Assembly: GCA_002892395.1 (NCBI GenBank)
Contig: NBBL01000011.1
Span: 19,713 to 83,712 of the forward strand
DNA: 64,000 nucleotides
Reading direction: 5' to 3'
Source of the DNA: Lachnospiraceae bacterium
Lineage (GTDB): Bacteria > Bacillota > Clostridia > Lachnospirales > Lachnospiraceae
Shown: positions 1 through 9,031 of the stretch, in pieces
Layout of the letters: every line of letters begins with the position of its first letter
Numbering within the stretch: the first letter of the stretch is position 1
Position numbers and translations under genes: made by a program
The notes under the pieces: generated by a model
Seen by the model: only the letters and a program-made list of their open reading frames with translations
Told to the model about the DNA's origin: nothing
Databases searched by the model: none

Positions 1-2
1 CT

Positions 3-50
3 ATCTTTGCTGCGTTACTCAGACGGACAGGAGGTGGCTGGGATGATTAG
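3..50 (+). CDS. C-terminus of FecCD/BtuC-type ABC permease (partial)
   Basis: Only the last 15 codons are inside the window. They read [15 protein letters not shown] and then TAG at 48-50. A hydrophobic stretch followed by LLRRT and a short glycine/tryptophan tail is how FecCD-family permeases (BtuC, FhuB, FepD) usually end, and the next gene is the matching type of ATPase. The gene overlaps the ATPase start by 8 nt, so the two are translationally coupled. The call rests on a short peptide plus context. Confidence 0.55.
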   Translation: MFAALLRRTGGGWDD

Positions 51-852
51 AGCAAGCAATCTTTCGTTTTCCTATGATGGAAAAAACAAAATTTTTGAAA
101 ACGTCTCCTTCCATATAAAAAAAGGAGAAATCATGGCCGTCCTCGGGGCAAACGGGATCGGAAAAACCACGCTGATGCGCTGTACGATGCGATTTTTAAC
201 GCCCTCCTCCGGATCTGTTTTCATTGACGGCATGGATGCAAAAAAGCTGTCCCAGCAACAATTCTGGGAAAAAATCAGCTATGTCCCCCAGGCAAAAAGC
301 CTGATTTTCGGCTACAGTGTGTTGGATATGACCGTAATGGGCAGAAGTCAGTTTGTAAAATTCGGGTTTACACCCGGCAAGGCCGATTACGACAAGGCAT
401 ATTCACTGCTGGAGGAAATGGGGCTTCTTGACTGCGCGCACAGATCCTGCAACAGCTTAAGCGGCGGCCAACTCCAAATGGTTCTGATTGCCAGAGCGCT
501 TATGAAAGATCCTGCCATCCTGATTATGGATGAACCGGAATCCAATCTTGATATGCGAAATCAGCTAAAGGTACTGGATATCATGGAAGATGCTGCCCTT
601 GGCAGAGGTGTTACCGTAATCATCAATACACATTATCCGGAACATGCGCTGCGCTACGCCAACAAAACACTGATACTGGGAAAAGATACTTATATGTTCG
701 GGAAAACAAAAGAGACCGTTACTGCCCAGACAATTGCGGATTTTTTTGGTGTGGAGGCAAAAATATACAATGTCAGGTCCAACGGGACCATATACCAGGG
801 GATTCTTCCTATTTCCTATAAAAACGATGCTGTGATTCCGGAGGTGTCATGA
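43..852 (+). CDS. ABC importer ATPase, FecE/BtuD family
   Basis: This is the ATP-hydrolysing subunit of an uptake system of the iron-siderophore/cobalamin/heme class. It has a Walker A (GANGIGKT), a Q-loop (YVPQAKS), the signature LSGGQ, a Walker B ending [10 protein letters not shown], and a switch histidine in NTHYPEHA. At 269 residues it has the usual length. The start at 43 is chosen because AGGAGGTG lies just upstream; the frame stays open further upstream without a ribosome site. It overlaps the NifH-like gene by 4 nt, so importer and reductase are very probably made together. The substrate is not readable from the sequence; chelated iron, a corrinoid or another tetrapyrrole are reasonable candidates. 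Confidence 0.9.
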   Translation: MIRASNLSFSYDGKNKIFENVSFHIKKGEIMAVLGANGIGKTTLMRCTMRFLTPSSGSVFIDGMDAKKLSQQQFWEKISYVPQAKSLIFGYSVLDMTVMGRSQFVKFGFTPGKADYDKAYSLLEEMGLLDCAHRSCNSLSGGQLQMVLIARALMKDPAILIMDEPESNLDMRNQLKVLDIMEDAALGRGVTVIINTHYPEHALRYANKTLILGKDTYMFGKTKETVTAQTIADFFGVEAKIYNVRSNGTIYQGILPISYKNDAVIPEVS

Positions 853-1622
853 TAAAAATCGCAATTTACGGAAAGGGCGGTATTGGAAAATCCACTACCG
901 CCTCTAATCTTTCTGCCGCTTTGTCGGATCTTGGCTACAGAGTCATGCAAATAGGCTGTGATCCCAAGGCCGATTCCACCAAAAACCTTGCGCGAATCGA
1001 TAAAATGCCTACTGTGCTGGGACAAATAAGAGAAAAAGGCGTCTCCATAAAGCTGGAGGATATCGTTTTTCAGGGCTACGGCAATACATGGTGTGTGGAA
1101 GCAGGCGGTCCCACCCCGGGGATTGGCTGCGCCGGCAGGGGGATCATTGCGGCCTTTGAGCAGCTGGAAAGACTCCATGCCTACGAAGCATTTTCGCCGG
1201 ATATTGTGCTGTATGATGTGCTGGGCGATGTGGTCTGCGGTGGTTTCGCCATGCCGCTGCGGGGCGGCTATGCAGAGCATGTTTTCATCGTTTCCTCCGG
1301 CGAAATGATGTCCTTATATGCAGCCTGCAATATTTCATCTGCCATTCAGAATTTCGGGAAAAGAGGCTACGCAAAACTGCGGGGTCTGATCCTTAACAGC
1401 CGAAATACGGAAAATGAGGTGGAAACCGTCCAAAAAGCAACAAGCGAAATGGGAACAGAGATTATCAAGATCATTCCCCGCTGCAAGGATGTTCAGCTGG
1501 CCGAGGAAAAACGCCAGACCGTCATAGAGGCCTTTCCGGAAAGTGAAATGGCTGCCTGCTACAGAGATCTGGCGAAACATATGATAGAGGTGTGCACCAA
1601 TGAAAAAAGCACTGGAATATAA
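849..1622 (+). CDS. NifH-like nitrogenase reductase (group IV-type Fe protein)
   Basis: This is an ATP-driven [4Fe-4S] electron donor to a nitrogenase-like partner. The P-loop GKGGIGKST is at residues 8-16 and the switch I region GCDPKADST at 36-44. The two cluster-ligand cysteines of the NifH/BchL/CfbC superfamily are present: C94 in GIGCAGRG and C130 in [10 protein letters not shown]. The length, 257 aa, is slightly shorter than NifH. There are no nifB, nifE, nifN or molybdenum genes nearby. Its partners are the two divergent component-1-like genes that follow, so the product is more likely a reductase of a carbon-nitrogen or carbon-sulfur bond or a tetrapyrrole than a dinitrogen-fixing enzyme. 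It overlaps the next gene by 23 nt. Confidence 0.9.
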   Translation: MIKIAIYGKGGIGKSTTASNLSAALSDLGYRVMQIGCDPKADSTKNLARIDKMPTVLGQIREKGVSIKLEDIVFQGYGNTWCVEAGGPTPGIGCAGRGIIAAFEQLERLHAYEAFSPDIVLYDVLGDVVCGGFAMPLRGGYAEHVFIVSSGEMMSLYAACNISSAIQNFGKRGYAKLRGLILNSRNTENEVETVQKATSEMGTEIIKIIPRCKDVQLAEEKRQTVIEAFPESEMAACYRDLAKHMIEVCTNEKSTGI

Positions 1623-2844
1623 CTGTCCCTCACATGGCGGCTGCGGCATGGTCCGCATGGGAATGATGGTTCCCGAAAGCTGGCAACTGTTCGTATGTCC
1701 GTCCGCCTGCGGAAGGCACGGAGCCCTTGGCGCAATCCAACATGGCTATAAGGACCGACTTTTTTATCTGTTTCTGGATGACAGTGATATTATTTCAGGC
1801 TACGATTCCACCATAATAGACGGAGTGGCATGTGTTTTAAAGAAAAAGAATCGTAAGCCTCGCGCCTTCCTTATTTTTGTGACCTGCATCGATGATTTAA
1901 TCGGTACTGACTGCGACGCTGTGATTGATGAACTGCAGACCATATATCCGGATATTGATTTTTGCATGTGCCATATGAATCCCATTTCTTCGGATTCTGA
2001 CAGCCCGCCTTTTGTTACCATGTGGAAAAATCTGTGGAGTCTTATTTCCTACACGCCGGCACAAAAAGAAAACAGTATCAATATTCTCGGTGCGTATGCC
2101 TTAAAGAAGGAAGACGGCGACTTGTTTTCAGTCCTGAAGATACTTGGCATAGACAAGGTAAATCAAATTCAGTCAGCCACTTCCTATGATGCGTTCCAAC
2201 GCTTTGGAGCGGCAAGATTGAACCTTGTTATGGCTCCCGCCTCCGAAAAAGGCGCAGCGGCAATGGAATCAAAATGCAACATTCCTTATATGCTCTCTCC
2301 GGTATCCTATGATCCGGATATCATTGAAGCAGAGTACCATAAGCTGACGGAAAAACTCAATCAGGAAAAGCTGGATGCAATCAGAGCCTTTATTGCCAAT
2401 CAGAAAAAAAAGCTGGAATGTTTCATACAGGAAACCCGGGACTGTATCGGAAGCACAGGTATCTTCCTTGATGATTCAGCCCTAGGAAATCCAGTCTCGC
2501 TTGCGCTGTTCCTGAAAAAAAACGGCTTTCATGTACAAGGGGTATTCCTTGGAATCCTCGACCCCTCCGATCCCTGCTTTGATATTCTAAGAGCACAGGA
2601 TATTCCGGTTCAATCAGTCCGTGAATGCACAGCTTACAATGAATACAGAACGGATACAGAAGCCATTTCCATAGGACTCGAAAGCGCTTATATGACCGGG
2701 AGCAGACATTTTGTTTCCATTTATCAGGATCAGGGGCTTTATGGCTTCAGCGGCATTATCACAATGCTGGATTTCATCAGGCAAAGCGTAAAAGAGGTTC
2801 CCGATCTGAAATCAGTAATCGCAGCTTCCGGACTGATTATATAG
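1600..2844 (+). CDS. Nitrogenase component 1-like protein, NifD/NifE-type
   Basis: This 414-aa protein is a divergent relative of the NifD/NifE/BchN fold. Cysteines that could hold an Fe-S cluster are kept: C9 and C15 near the N-terminus, C33 and C37 in [14 protein letters not shown] (the GxxxCxxH region), and C111 in [12 protein letters not shown], which matches the Cys-x(4-5)-IGxD element of NifD. The NifD/NifK P-cluster spacing is not fully conserved and no FeMo-co histidine motif can be recognised. The start ATG follows AGAGGTG inside the end of the NifH-like gene. It probably pairs with the 380-aa protein encoded next. The substrate is unknown. Confidence 0.8.
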   Translation: MKKALEYNCPSHGGCGMVRMGMMVPESWQLFVCPSACGRHGALGAIQHGYKDRLFYLFLDDSDIISGYDSTIIDGVACVLKKKNRKPRAFLIFVTCIDDLIGTDCDAVIDELQTIYPDIDFCMCHMNPISSDSDSPPFVTMWKNLWSLISYTPAQKENSINILGAYALKKEDGDLFSVLKILGIDKVNQIQSATSYDAFQRFGAARLNLVMAPASEKGAAAMESKCNIPYMLSPVSYDPDIIEAEYHKLTEKLNQEKLDAIRAFIANQKKKLECFIQETRDCIGSTGIFLDDSALGNPVSLALFLKKNGFHVQGVFLGILDPSDPCFDILRAQDIPVQSVRECTAYNEYRTDTEAISIGLESAYMTGSRHFVSIYQDQGLYGFSGIITMLDFIRQSVKEVPDLKSVIAASGLII

Positions 2845-2880
2845 TATATTTATATCGTATATGAGGAAAGCGAGAAAGAA

Positions 2881-4023
2881 ATGAGTACATTAAGATTGGT
2901 GCTTCCCCCATTTGCACCTGACTACAGCGGAGTCTGTGCATGCCTGTTCTCCCTGGGCGATCAGGCTCTTACCGTCATTCACGATGGGGCCGGCTGTACC
3001 GGCAATTATACAGGGCATGACGAACCACGATGGTTTCATTCAAAATCGCCGATTCTATGCTCCGGGCTTCGGGAAATCGATGCCATTATGGGGGATGATG
3101 AAACGCTTGTAAAAAAAATTCTGTATGCAGCCAGCCGCATAAAGCCGAAGCTTATTAACCTCATCGGCAGCCCTGTGCCAATGGTAATCGGAACCGACCT
3201 GGAGGGGATCGCTTCTGAAATAGAGACCATTTCCGGTATCCATACCATAGGCTTTCCGACCAACGGTCTCGCCCTCTACCTGGACGGAATCCGAATGCTA
3301 TACCGAAAGCTGGTCATATCTGCTTTATCCGAATCGGATTCAGGCAGCCGTACAGCCCCCTCTTCAAAGCTTCCCTCCGTTAACCTTCTTGGTGCAACCC
3401 CTCTGGATTTTCACGGTCTTCCGGTAATCCCAGAGCTCCAGAGCTTATTATCCGCAGCAGGCTATCACGTGAATACATTACTTTGGCAGGAATATTCTCA
3501 GGACGATATCCTGTCTATTCCCGATGCCGTTTGTAATATCTCCATATCCTCTGCTGCCGACGAGCTTTCGGCCTTTTTAGAACGAACCTATGGTATTCCC
3601 ACCCTTTACGGCTTTCCCATTACGCTGCCTGTCCCGGAGCAATTTCTGTGCGGCCATGCCAAAGAGGACACAGAGCGCCAGCGCTTTCTGCAGGTATTTG
3701 ACCAGGTCATTCTCGAGAAAAAAAGCCTTCATCTGCCCGTTGCTGTAAACGGGCCGGCGGGTACCTGCAAACATGCCCTTATTTTAGGGGAACGAATCAC
3801 CTGTGAAAGCATTGCAGCAGCAATTGCCCCTCACAATATTACCTCTGATTTCTGCACTGTTGACAGGATTGTGAAGGATGAAGGTCCGGCAGAAGACCTG
3901 CTGAACAGCGGCAAGTATGATCTCGTCATAGGGGATCCGCTTTATAAAGGGCTCCTTCATGCAGAGCTTCCTTTTATCAGTCTGCCGCACTTCGCACTGT
4001 CAGGAGGGGTTTTGGAGCCGTAA
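2881..4023 (+). CDS. Nitrogenase component 1-like protein, NifK/NifN-type
   Basis: This 380-aa protein is the likely second component-1 subunit. The N-terminal region keeps DGAGCTGNY around C39, like the GxxGC element of NifK. Next comes a cysteine at about 60 in ILCSGLREIDAIMGDDETL, equivalent to the TxxxE/GG-D segment. The segment INLIGSPVPMVIGTDLEG aligns by pattern with the TTC...IGDDL element of NifK but lacks the cysteine, so cluster ligation must differ from classical nitrogenase. It begins 36 nt after its partner and ends the operon. Together with the permease and ATPase it suggests uptake followed by reductive processing of a compound. Confidence 0.75.
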   Translation: MSTLRLVLPPFAPDYSGVCACLFSLGDQALTVIHDGAGCTGNYTGHDEPRWFHSKSPILCSGLREIDAIMGDDETLVKKILYAASRIKPKLINLIGSPVPMVIGTDLEGIASEIETISGIHTIGFPTNGLALYLDGIRMLYRKLVISALSESDSGSRTAPSSKLPSVNLLGATPLDFHGLPVIPELQSLLSAAGYHVNTLLWQEYSQDDILSIPDAVCNISISSAADELSAFLERTYGIPTLYGFPITLPVPEQFLCGHAKEDTERQRFLQVFDQVILEKKSLHLPVAVNGPAGTCKHALILGERITCESIAAAIAPHNITSDFCTVDRIVKDEGPAEDLLNSGKYDLVIGDPLYKGLLHAELPFISLPHFALSGGVLEP

Positions 4024-4070
4024 AGGGCCTATTCCTGCTGTCTTGATCTCCTCCCTATAAAAATGCAACG

Positions 4071-4241
4071 CTATCCAAGAAACTCCGAAGGTCGTCCATA
4101 GCTGGTAATATAAACACCCTTTTGCGCACGAATCATCGCCACATACAATAAGCATTTTTCAGAGGTAATAGATTCCGCCTCAGAAACAGCATCAGTCTTA
4201 TTGATTGCAGAAGGCAGAGGAATAATCCTGTTTGATACATT
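4071..4241 (-). pseudogene. Remnant of the C-terminus of a UvrD/Rep-type SF1 helicase
   Basis: Read on the minus strand, this stretch encodes RIIPLPSAIN, then acidic residues, then CLLYVAMIRAQKGVYITSYG and RPSEFLG before a TAG stop at 4071-4073. The core LLYVAMTRA is motif VI of UvrD-like DNA helicases, here with Thr changed to Ile, and a short tail with GxPSxFL is the usual ending. No start or upstream helicase sequence is present; beyond about 4241 the frame runs into the GGGTACGAAA repeats. It is a dead fragment, presumably left by an earlier rearrangement. Confidence 0.7.
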
Positions 4242-4260
4242 TTAACGGCACAGCCGCTTA

Positions 4261-4310
4261 GGGTACGAAACTCATACTCAGGGGTACGAAAATGAGCAAG
4301 GGGTACGAAA
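4261..4310. repeat. Three direct copies of GGGTACGAAA, about 20 bp apart
   Basis: The decamer GGGTACGAAA occurs at 4261-4270, 4282-4291 and 4301-4310, each spaced by about ten other bases. The copies sit between the helicase fragment and the terminator of the ECF/exporter operon. They could be protein-binding iterons or the end of a lost mobile element; nothing else in the window carries the motif. Confidence 0.8.
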
Positions 4311-4332
4311 ACCAATGCGCTAACCCTAAAAC

Positions 4333-4377
4333 AAAAGGGACTGACTGCAAACATGAGCATGCAGGAGTCCCCCTTTT
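4333..4377 (-). terminator. Intrinsic terminator of the ECF/exporter operon (possibly bidirectional)
   Basis: AAAAGGGACT at 4333 pairs with AGTCCC..TTTT ending at 4377, with an inner CTGC/GCAG stem. On the minus strand it ends in CCCTTTTGTTTT and lies about 40 nt after the last stop codon of the operon. On the plus strand the pattern is nearly symmetrical, so it could also stop read-through from the nitrogenase-like operon. Confidence 0.65.
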
Positions 4378-4414
4378 CATAATAATTGGAGTTGCTAAAT
4401 TAAAATAAATTTGT

Positions 4415-6163
4415 TCAACTGAGTTGCCAGTTACTTGTCTTATTGAGTATTTTCCGGAAATCTTTATATATTCCTTCTTCTTCTATTAACTGTTCATGCG
4501 TTCCCTGCTGTACCAGCTTTCCTTGGTCTATAACTAAAATATTGTCAGCGAACTGTATTGTGTTTAGCCTGTGGGCAATAACGATCAATGTTTTTCCTTT
4601 GACCAAGGCGGATATGGCTTGTTGAATTAAATGCTCGTTTTCAGGATCAACACTGGCAGTTGCTTCATCTAATATAACGATAGGTGCATCTTTTAGTATG
4701 GCACGAGCAATGGATAAGCGTTGTTTTTCTCCTCCTGAAAGTGTCGATCCGCCTTCGCCAAGCATCGTGTTATAGCCGTTTGGTAAATTCTCAATAAATT
4801 CATGACAAGCCGCCTTTTTGGCAGCTTCTTTAATCTCCTCGATGCCGGCTTCCGGTCTTCCGAAACGAATGTTGTTCAATATCGTGTCATGAAACAGATA
4901 GACATGCTGAAAAACGATCGAAATATATCGCAGCAGAGTATCACAAGTCATTTCCCTGATATCATGTCCGTCGATAGAAATAGACCCATGATTGACATCA
5001 TAGAATCTGGCAAGCAAATTACAGAGCGTTGTTTTACCGGAACCGGAGGGTCCCACGATGGCTAAAGTTGAATTTTCGGGAAGAGAAAAGCTCACATTCT
5101 CGATAACATTTTTGTGATCGTAAGCGAAGGATACGTTCTGATAAGAAATATCAAAATTGTTTAAAACAATGTCTTTTGAATCTTCGTCGATATAGTTTGC
5201 CGTCTTAATTGTTTGAAGTTTGTCCAGCGCTGCTCGCATCATTTCCAAGGTGTGAGAAGCAGTAATTACCGTTTCCAAACGAGCAAACATAACAAATGAA
5301 AAGATCACCATCATGAGCATGATAGGCAGAGAAATTTCACCGTGAATGGTTTGAAGGCATACCATAAAAGCGATTGCTACGGAGGTCAATTTTAGGCTTA
5401 ACTGATAAAGACTGTTCGTCCACATGTAATCATTTTCTATTTTGATGTTGATGTCACGTTGATCGGAAAAAGATTTTTGTAGTTTTGCAACGGCGCTTCC
5501 TGTTCTCCCATACGATTTAATAACCGTTATTCCACGGATAAATTGGAGTGATGCGTTAATCATGCTATCATTGGCTTTCTGGCGCACCGCTGTGTTTGCC
5601 CGGCTATCTTTCACCAGTCGGCGCTGGAAAAATGCAGAGCATAATACACCCACGAAAGCAACAGTTGCCGCTTTCCATGAGAAAAAAAGGATGCATAGAA
5701 TCATGGCAAGAGTCTGCAAATAAGCTCCGATAACCGTATCCGTCATCTTCATGGCATACAATTCCAAAGCAGATAAGTCGGTTGTAACTGCTCCCGCAAT
5801 TTCACCGGTCTTGTGACGATCAAAAAAGCCAAGGGAAACTCGCTTTAATATATCGCCTATCTCGATGCGCTCCTCGGCTGTTTTTTCATAAGCAATGCTT
5901 TCTTGAAAAACAGCCCGCAGATAGGAGAAGAAGAAACGACCTAAAACACAGAAAACCATAAACAAAAGCGCCCATAAAGCTTCCTTTGTGTGCAAACTCC
6001 TGAGCCCTGCCGTATCCTGCAGCATAAGGTTCAGAACATAAGCCGCTCCCATCAAGGGAAAAGCAATAAAGAAATTCTCTAATAACGACCAGACGATGCC
6101 CCAGTAAAATCTTTTTTTATAAGAACCTGTCCAATCAACGATACGTTTGATCATGGTAAACAT
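4415..6163 (-). CDS. ABC exporter half-transporter (membrane domain plus ATPase), second of a pair
   Basis: This 582-aa protein has a six-helix type IV exporter membrane domain (residues about 15-300) followed by an ATPase domain. The ATPase has Walker A GPSGSGKTT, signature LSGGEKQR, Walker B VILDEATASVD and the H-loop AHRL. Its gene starts directly after the stop of the partner gene at 6164, so the two form a heterodimer, as in YbtP/YbtQ-, IrtAB- or MsbA-like pairs. The context (AraC regulator and ECF importer in the same operon) resembles Firmicute clusters linked to metal or siderophore handling. Despite the exporter fold, the YbtPQ/IrtAB precedents mean direction cannot be assumed. Confidence 0.88.
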   Translation of the reverse strand: MFTMIKRIVDWTGSYKKRFYWGIVWSLLENFFIAFPLMGAAYVLNLMLQDTAGLRSLHTKEALWALLFMVFCVLGRFFFSYLRAVFQESIAYEKTAEERIEIGDILKRVSLGFFDRHKTGEIAGAVTTDLSALELYAMKMTDTVIGAYLQTLAMILCILFFSWKAATVAFVGVLCSAFFQRRLVKDSRANTAVRQKANDSMINASLQFIRGITVIKSYGRTGSAVAKLQKSFSDQRDINIKIENDYMWTNSLYQLSLKLTSVAIAFMVCLQTIHGEISLPIMLMMVIFSFVMFARLETVITASHTLEMMRAALDKLQTIKTANYIDEDSKDIVLNNFDISYQNVSFAYDHKNVIENVSFSLPENSTLAIVGPSGSGKTTLCNLLARFYDVNHGSISIDGHDIREMTCDTLLRYISIVFQHVYLFHDTILNNIRFGRPEAGIEEIKEAAKKAACHEFIENLPNGYNTMLGEGGSTLSGGEKQRLSIARAILKDAPIVILDEATASVDPENEHLIQQAISALVKGKTLIVIAHRLNTIQFADNILVIDQGKLVQQGTHEQLIEEEGIYKDFRKILNKTSNWQLS

Positions 6164-7951
6164 TTATTGATCCGCTCCTTTCTCTTGATTGGATGCCGCC
6201 CATGCTTTGGCACCAACATGTGCTTCCCACATGGAGCGGTAAAGGGAGCAAGCCTTCAGAAGTTCATTCTGCGTTCCTTCCGCCACTTTTGTGCCTTCCT
6301 GCAAAACAACGATTTTGTCGGCATTTTTTATCGTAGAAAGCCTATGGGCAATCACTAACAGCGTCTTGCCACGCGTTAGTTCATTAATCGATTTTTGGAG
6401 TTGAAGTTCATTTTCCGGATCAGTAAATGCAGTTGCTTCATCCAAAACAACGATAGGGGCATCTTTTAGTATTGCCCTGGCAATTGCTATACGCTGTTTT
6501 TCACCGCCCGACAGTTTGTCCCCCGCTTCTCCAGCCGGCGTGTCCCAACCTTGTTCTAAACGTGAAATAAACTCTTCGCATTGTGCCATATGAGCAGCCT
6601 GAAACACCTCTTCTTTTGTTGCGGCCGGATTGCCCACGCGGATATTTTCAAAAAGGGACATATTGAAAAGAAAAGTATCCTGAGAAACATAGCTGATGAG
6701 TCCTGAGAGCTGTCCAAGTGGCAAAGAGCGTATATCCTTTCCTCCGATACAAATACATCCCTGATTCACATCCCAAAAACGCAAAAGCAATCGAGATAAG
6801 GTAGATTTTCCTCCGCCGGAAGGGCCTACCAAAGCTACGAAAGATTCCTCGGGTATTTCTAAAGAAAAATCTTTAACGACAGGTGCTTGAGCCTCTTCAT
6901 AAGAAAATGTGACATCCTTATATGAAATGTCATAACCAGACAGTTCTTTCGACTCTTTTTCTTCCGGAAGCTCTTGCAAGTCTAAGATTTTCTGAACATC
7001 CAGCAGAGCGTATTCAATGGATTTATAGCCGTTGACAGCTGTCGTAAAGTATGAAACGGGGCCTACCAGACTTAAGGAAAGGATGATGGTAAGCGTTAGT
7101 TCGGCAGGTGTTAGATTTCCTGTAGCATAAAGCAAGATACCTGCCGGAAGAATGCCTAACAGTGTGCTCGGCAGTATCGCCGCTGCAAAATTCATCAGCG
7201 GCCAAGTGGAGCGAAACCAATCTAAAGTAAAATCTTTAAAGGACGTGATCGCATTCGTATATTTTTTATAGGATTTACCGGATTGATTAAAAGCCTTGAC
7301 AACCTCAATGCCTTCCACATATTCCACAATCACACTGTCCACTTTTTTAGAAGCTTTCATATAGCTGTCATATTTGCTGTTAAATGTCTTCATGACGATC
7401 GCATAGGCGAGCACGCCAAAAGGAATGCAGGCAACAGATGCCAATGCGACTTTCCAATTCCATGCCAGCATGAAAATAAATACGATAACAGGAAAAATCA
7501 GATTCGATAAGCCTTCCGGTATCAAGTGTGCCAAAGGTAATTCAATCGTTTCTACACGGTCAACAATAATGCTCTTGAGTTCACCGGCAGTTTTTCCTGT
7601 TACAGTTCCAAGCGGCAATCGCATTAATTTATCGGTCAGTCGGCTTCGTATATTTTTAAGAATATGGTAGGCGGCATGATGAGACCGATTCGTTGAGATT
7701 GTGTGAAACAAAACTTTAAGGCCATATCCTGCGACGCACAAAAGGAACCAAGGGACAAGTGAATGCACAGAAATTTGACTGCTGTCTTGTACGTTTGAAA
7801 AAAATACAAGAAGGACTTGATAGATCCCAAAATAAGGCAAAAAACCACAGAAAACGCTTAGCACGGCAAATAGAATAGATCGTATAAACTGTGGTTTCGC
7901 ACTGTCTGCAAAAGACAGAACAATCGGCAATATTCTTTTTTTGCTTTTCAA
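6164..7951 (-). CDS. ABC exporter half-transporter, first of a pair
   Basis: This 595-aa protein has the same layout as its partner: a hydrophobic membrane domain over the first 320 residues, then Walker A GPSGGGKST, a Q-loop at YVSQDT, signature LSGGEKQR and Walker B VVLDEATAFTD. The start codon is TTG at 7951. It is preceded by GAGGTG at the correct distance, and that ribosome site is part of the long hairpin at 7959-8032. The gene lies 117 nt after the AraC gene, the only real gap inside this operon, which fits separate control of the exporter pair. Confidence 0.88.
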   Translation of the reverse strand: MKSKKRILPIVLSFADSAKPQFIRSILFAVLSVFCGFLPYFGIYQVLLVFFSNVQDSSQISVHSLVPWFLLCVAGYGLKVLFHTISTNRSHHAAYHILKNIRSRLTDKLMRLPLGTVTGKTAGELKSIIVDRVETIELPLAHLIPEGLSNLIFPVIVFIFMLAWNWKVALASVACIPFGVLAYAIVMKTFNSKYDSYMKASKKVDSVIVEYVEGIEVVKAFNQSGKSYKKYTNAITSFKDFTLDWFRSTWPLMNFAAAILPSTLLGILPAGILLYATGNLTPAELTLTIILSLSLVGPVSYFTTAVNGYKSIEYALLDVQKILDLQELPEEKESKELSGYDISYKDVTFSYEEAQAPVVKDFSLEIPEESFVALVGPSGGGKSTLSRLLLRFWDVNQGCICIGGKDIRSLPLGQLSGLISYVSQDTFLFNMSLFENIRVGNPAATKEEVFQAAHMAQCEEFISRLEQGWDTPAGEAGDKLSGGEKQRIAIARAILKDAPIVVLDEATAFTDPENELQLQKSINELTRGKTLLVIAHRLSTIKNADKIVVLQEGTKVAEGTQNELLKACSLYRSMWEAHVGAKAWAASNQEKGADQ

Positions 7952-7958
7952 AATAAAA

Positions 7959-8032
7959 ACACCTCATTTCTAAACTGTTTTGGCCGAAGAGAATTCAACG
8001 TATTCTCCAAAACAGTTTATGAAATAAGGTGT
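7959..8032 (-). promoter_or_regulatory. Long hairpin sequestering the ribosome site of the exporter gene
   Basis: In the mRNA, ACACCTTATTTC...ACTGTTTTGG (8032-8007) can pair with CCAAAACAGT...GAAATGAGGTGT (7983-7959). The imperfect stem has about 25 pairs. A second small stem, GAGAAT/ATTCTC, lies in its loop. The 3' arm contains GAGGTG, the Shine-Dalgarno of the exporter gene that starts at 7951. The hairpin should therefore hide the start site unless it is opened. The same palindrome in DNA could be the binding site of the AraC protein encoded upstream. No U-tract follows directly, so it is not a simple terminator. Confidence 0.7.
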
Positions 8033-8068
8033 GGTCCGTTCCACCCTCTAATGGGAAAACAGCTCCGT

Positions 8069-9031
8069 TCAGACAAGAGTTTTTCTATAGTCTCGTGGCG
8101 TTAATCCACGAAGGGACTTGAAGGCAGCTGAAAACTTGGATGGGTTTTGGTAGCCTAAATCATTCGCAATTTCAAGTATGCTCTTCGATGAATCTTTTAA
8201 GAGCAAAGCCGCTGCATTAACGCGATACTCTTGCATATAGGCATAAATCGATTTTCCATAAATAATTTTGAACGCTTTTTTCATAGATGTGAGTGGCATA
8301 TCAATGAAACTCGAACATTCGGTTAACGTATAAAATCGGTCAAGATGTGAAGTCAACCTTTTTTCCAAAGATTTGATCTTAGTTACTTGGGCGAAATTTA
8401 AAAAGTCGTTTTGTTGTTTTGCCAAAGAAATATCCATACCATCCAAATAAAGAAGAAGTTCTAATACCTTAATTTTCAGATAAGGGACTCTATCTTTTTC
8501 AGGAATTTGATAAATTTCGGCTAAGATATGGTTCGTTTGTGGATTGGAACGCATAATAAAGCTTTCATAGCCTTTTGATGTTCTACAGAATTTGTTTTTC
8601 AAATTTTCCACATCAACCGGAAATCCGTTTAATAATGTCCTTATCGTTTCAGAACCCTGCGGAAAGAGAATACTGATTGTGATTCCGTGATAGTGTTTAA
8701 GTGGAAAGTAAAACTCTCCGCAATGCTGGGTGCGTACTTCCATCTGCAAATCACCGGCACTGATATAGGTGTACTTTTCCGGATGAATGCTATTTTCTAT
8801 TCTTCCTTCTTTACAGTAATCAATGGTGAACATCGATTGATGTGGCTTGAAAGCTGAGTAACAAGTTTTGAGATGAAAGTCATTAAAAAGTACAAAGACG
8901 CCTTCGAAAAGGGAGTAGCAAGTCATCATCCCCAAGCCGGTTTCATCATGCAAAAAAAAGATAGAACTGCCATCTTCTCGTTTCTGCATTTTGATATTAT
9001 CTCCCATATTGCCTAAGGCGTTCATTGTCAT
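8069..9031 (-). CDS. AraC-family transcriptional regulator
   Basis: This 320-aa protein has a C-terminal double helix-turn-helix of the AraC type: SILEIANDLGYQNPSKFSAA and GLTPRDYRK are the second HTH and its signature. The N-terminal 200 residues are a poorly conserved sensing domain. It resembles the YbtA/DesR group that sits next to siderophore or metal transporters. It starts with ATGA overlapping the EcfA stop; ATG at 9031 or 9025 are both possible because GGAGG lies just upstream. A regulator placed in the middle of the operon suggests autoregulation by the imported ligand. Confidence 0.88.
   Translation of the reverse strand: MTMNALGNMGDNIKMQKREDGSSIFFLHDETGLGMMTCYSLFEGVFVLFNDFHLKTCYSAFKPHQSMFTIDYCKEGRIENSIHPEKYTYISAGDLQMEVRTQHCGEFYFPLKHYHGITISILFPQGSETIRTLLNGFPVDVENLKNKFCRTSKGYESFIMRSNPQTNHILAEIYQIPEKDRVPYLKIKVLELLLYLDGMDISLAKQQNDFLNFAQVTKIKSLEKRLTSHLDRFYTLTECSSFIDMPLTSMKKAFKIIYGKSIYAYMQEYRVNAAALLLKDSSKSILEIANDLGYQNPSKFSAAFKSLRGLTPRDYRKTLV

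Noticed and set aside
849..4023. A nitrogen-fixing nitrogenase
   Set aside because: Component-1-like proteins are short, lack the full NifD/NifK ligand set and there are no nifB, nifE or nifN homologues or molybdenum genes in the window.
4133..4360. 75-aa minus-strand open frame across the GGGTACGAAA repeats
   Set aside because: It has no ribosome site, and the recognisable coding sequence (helicase remnant) is in a different frame.
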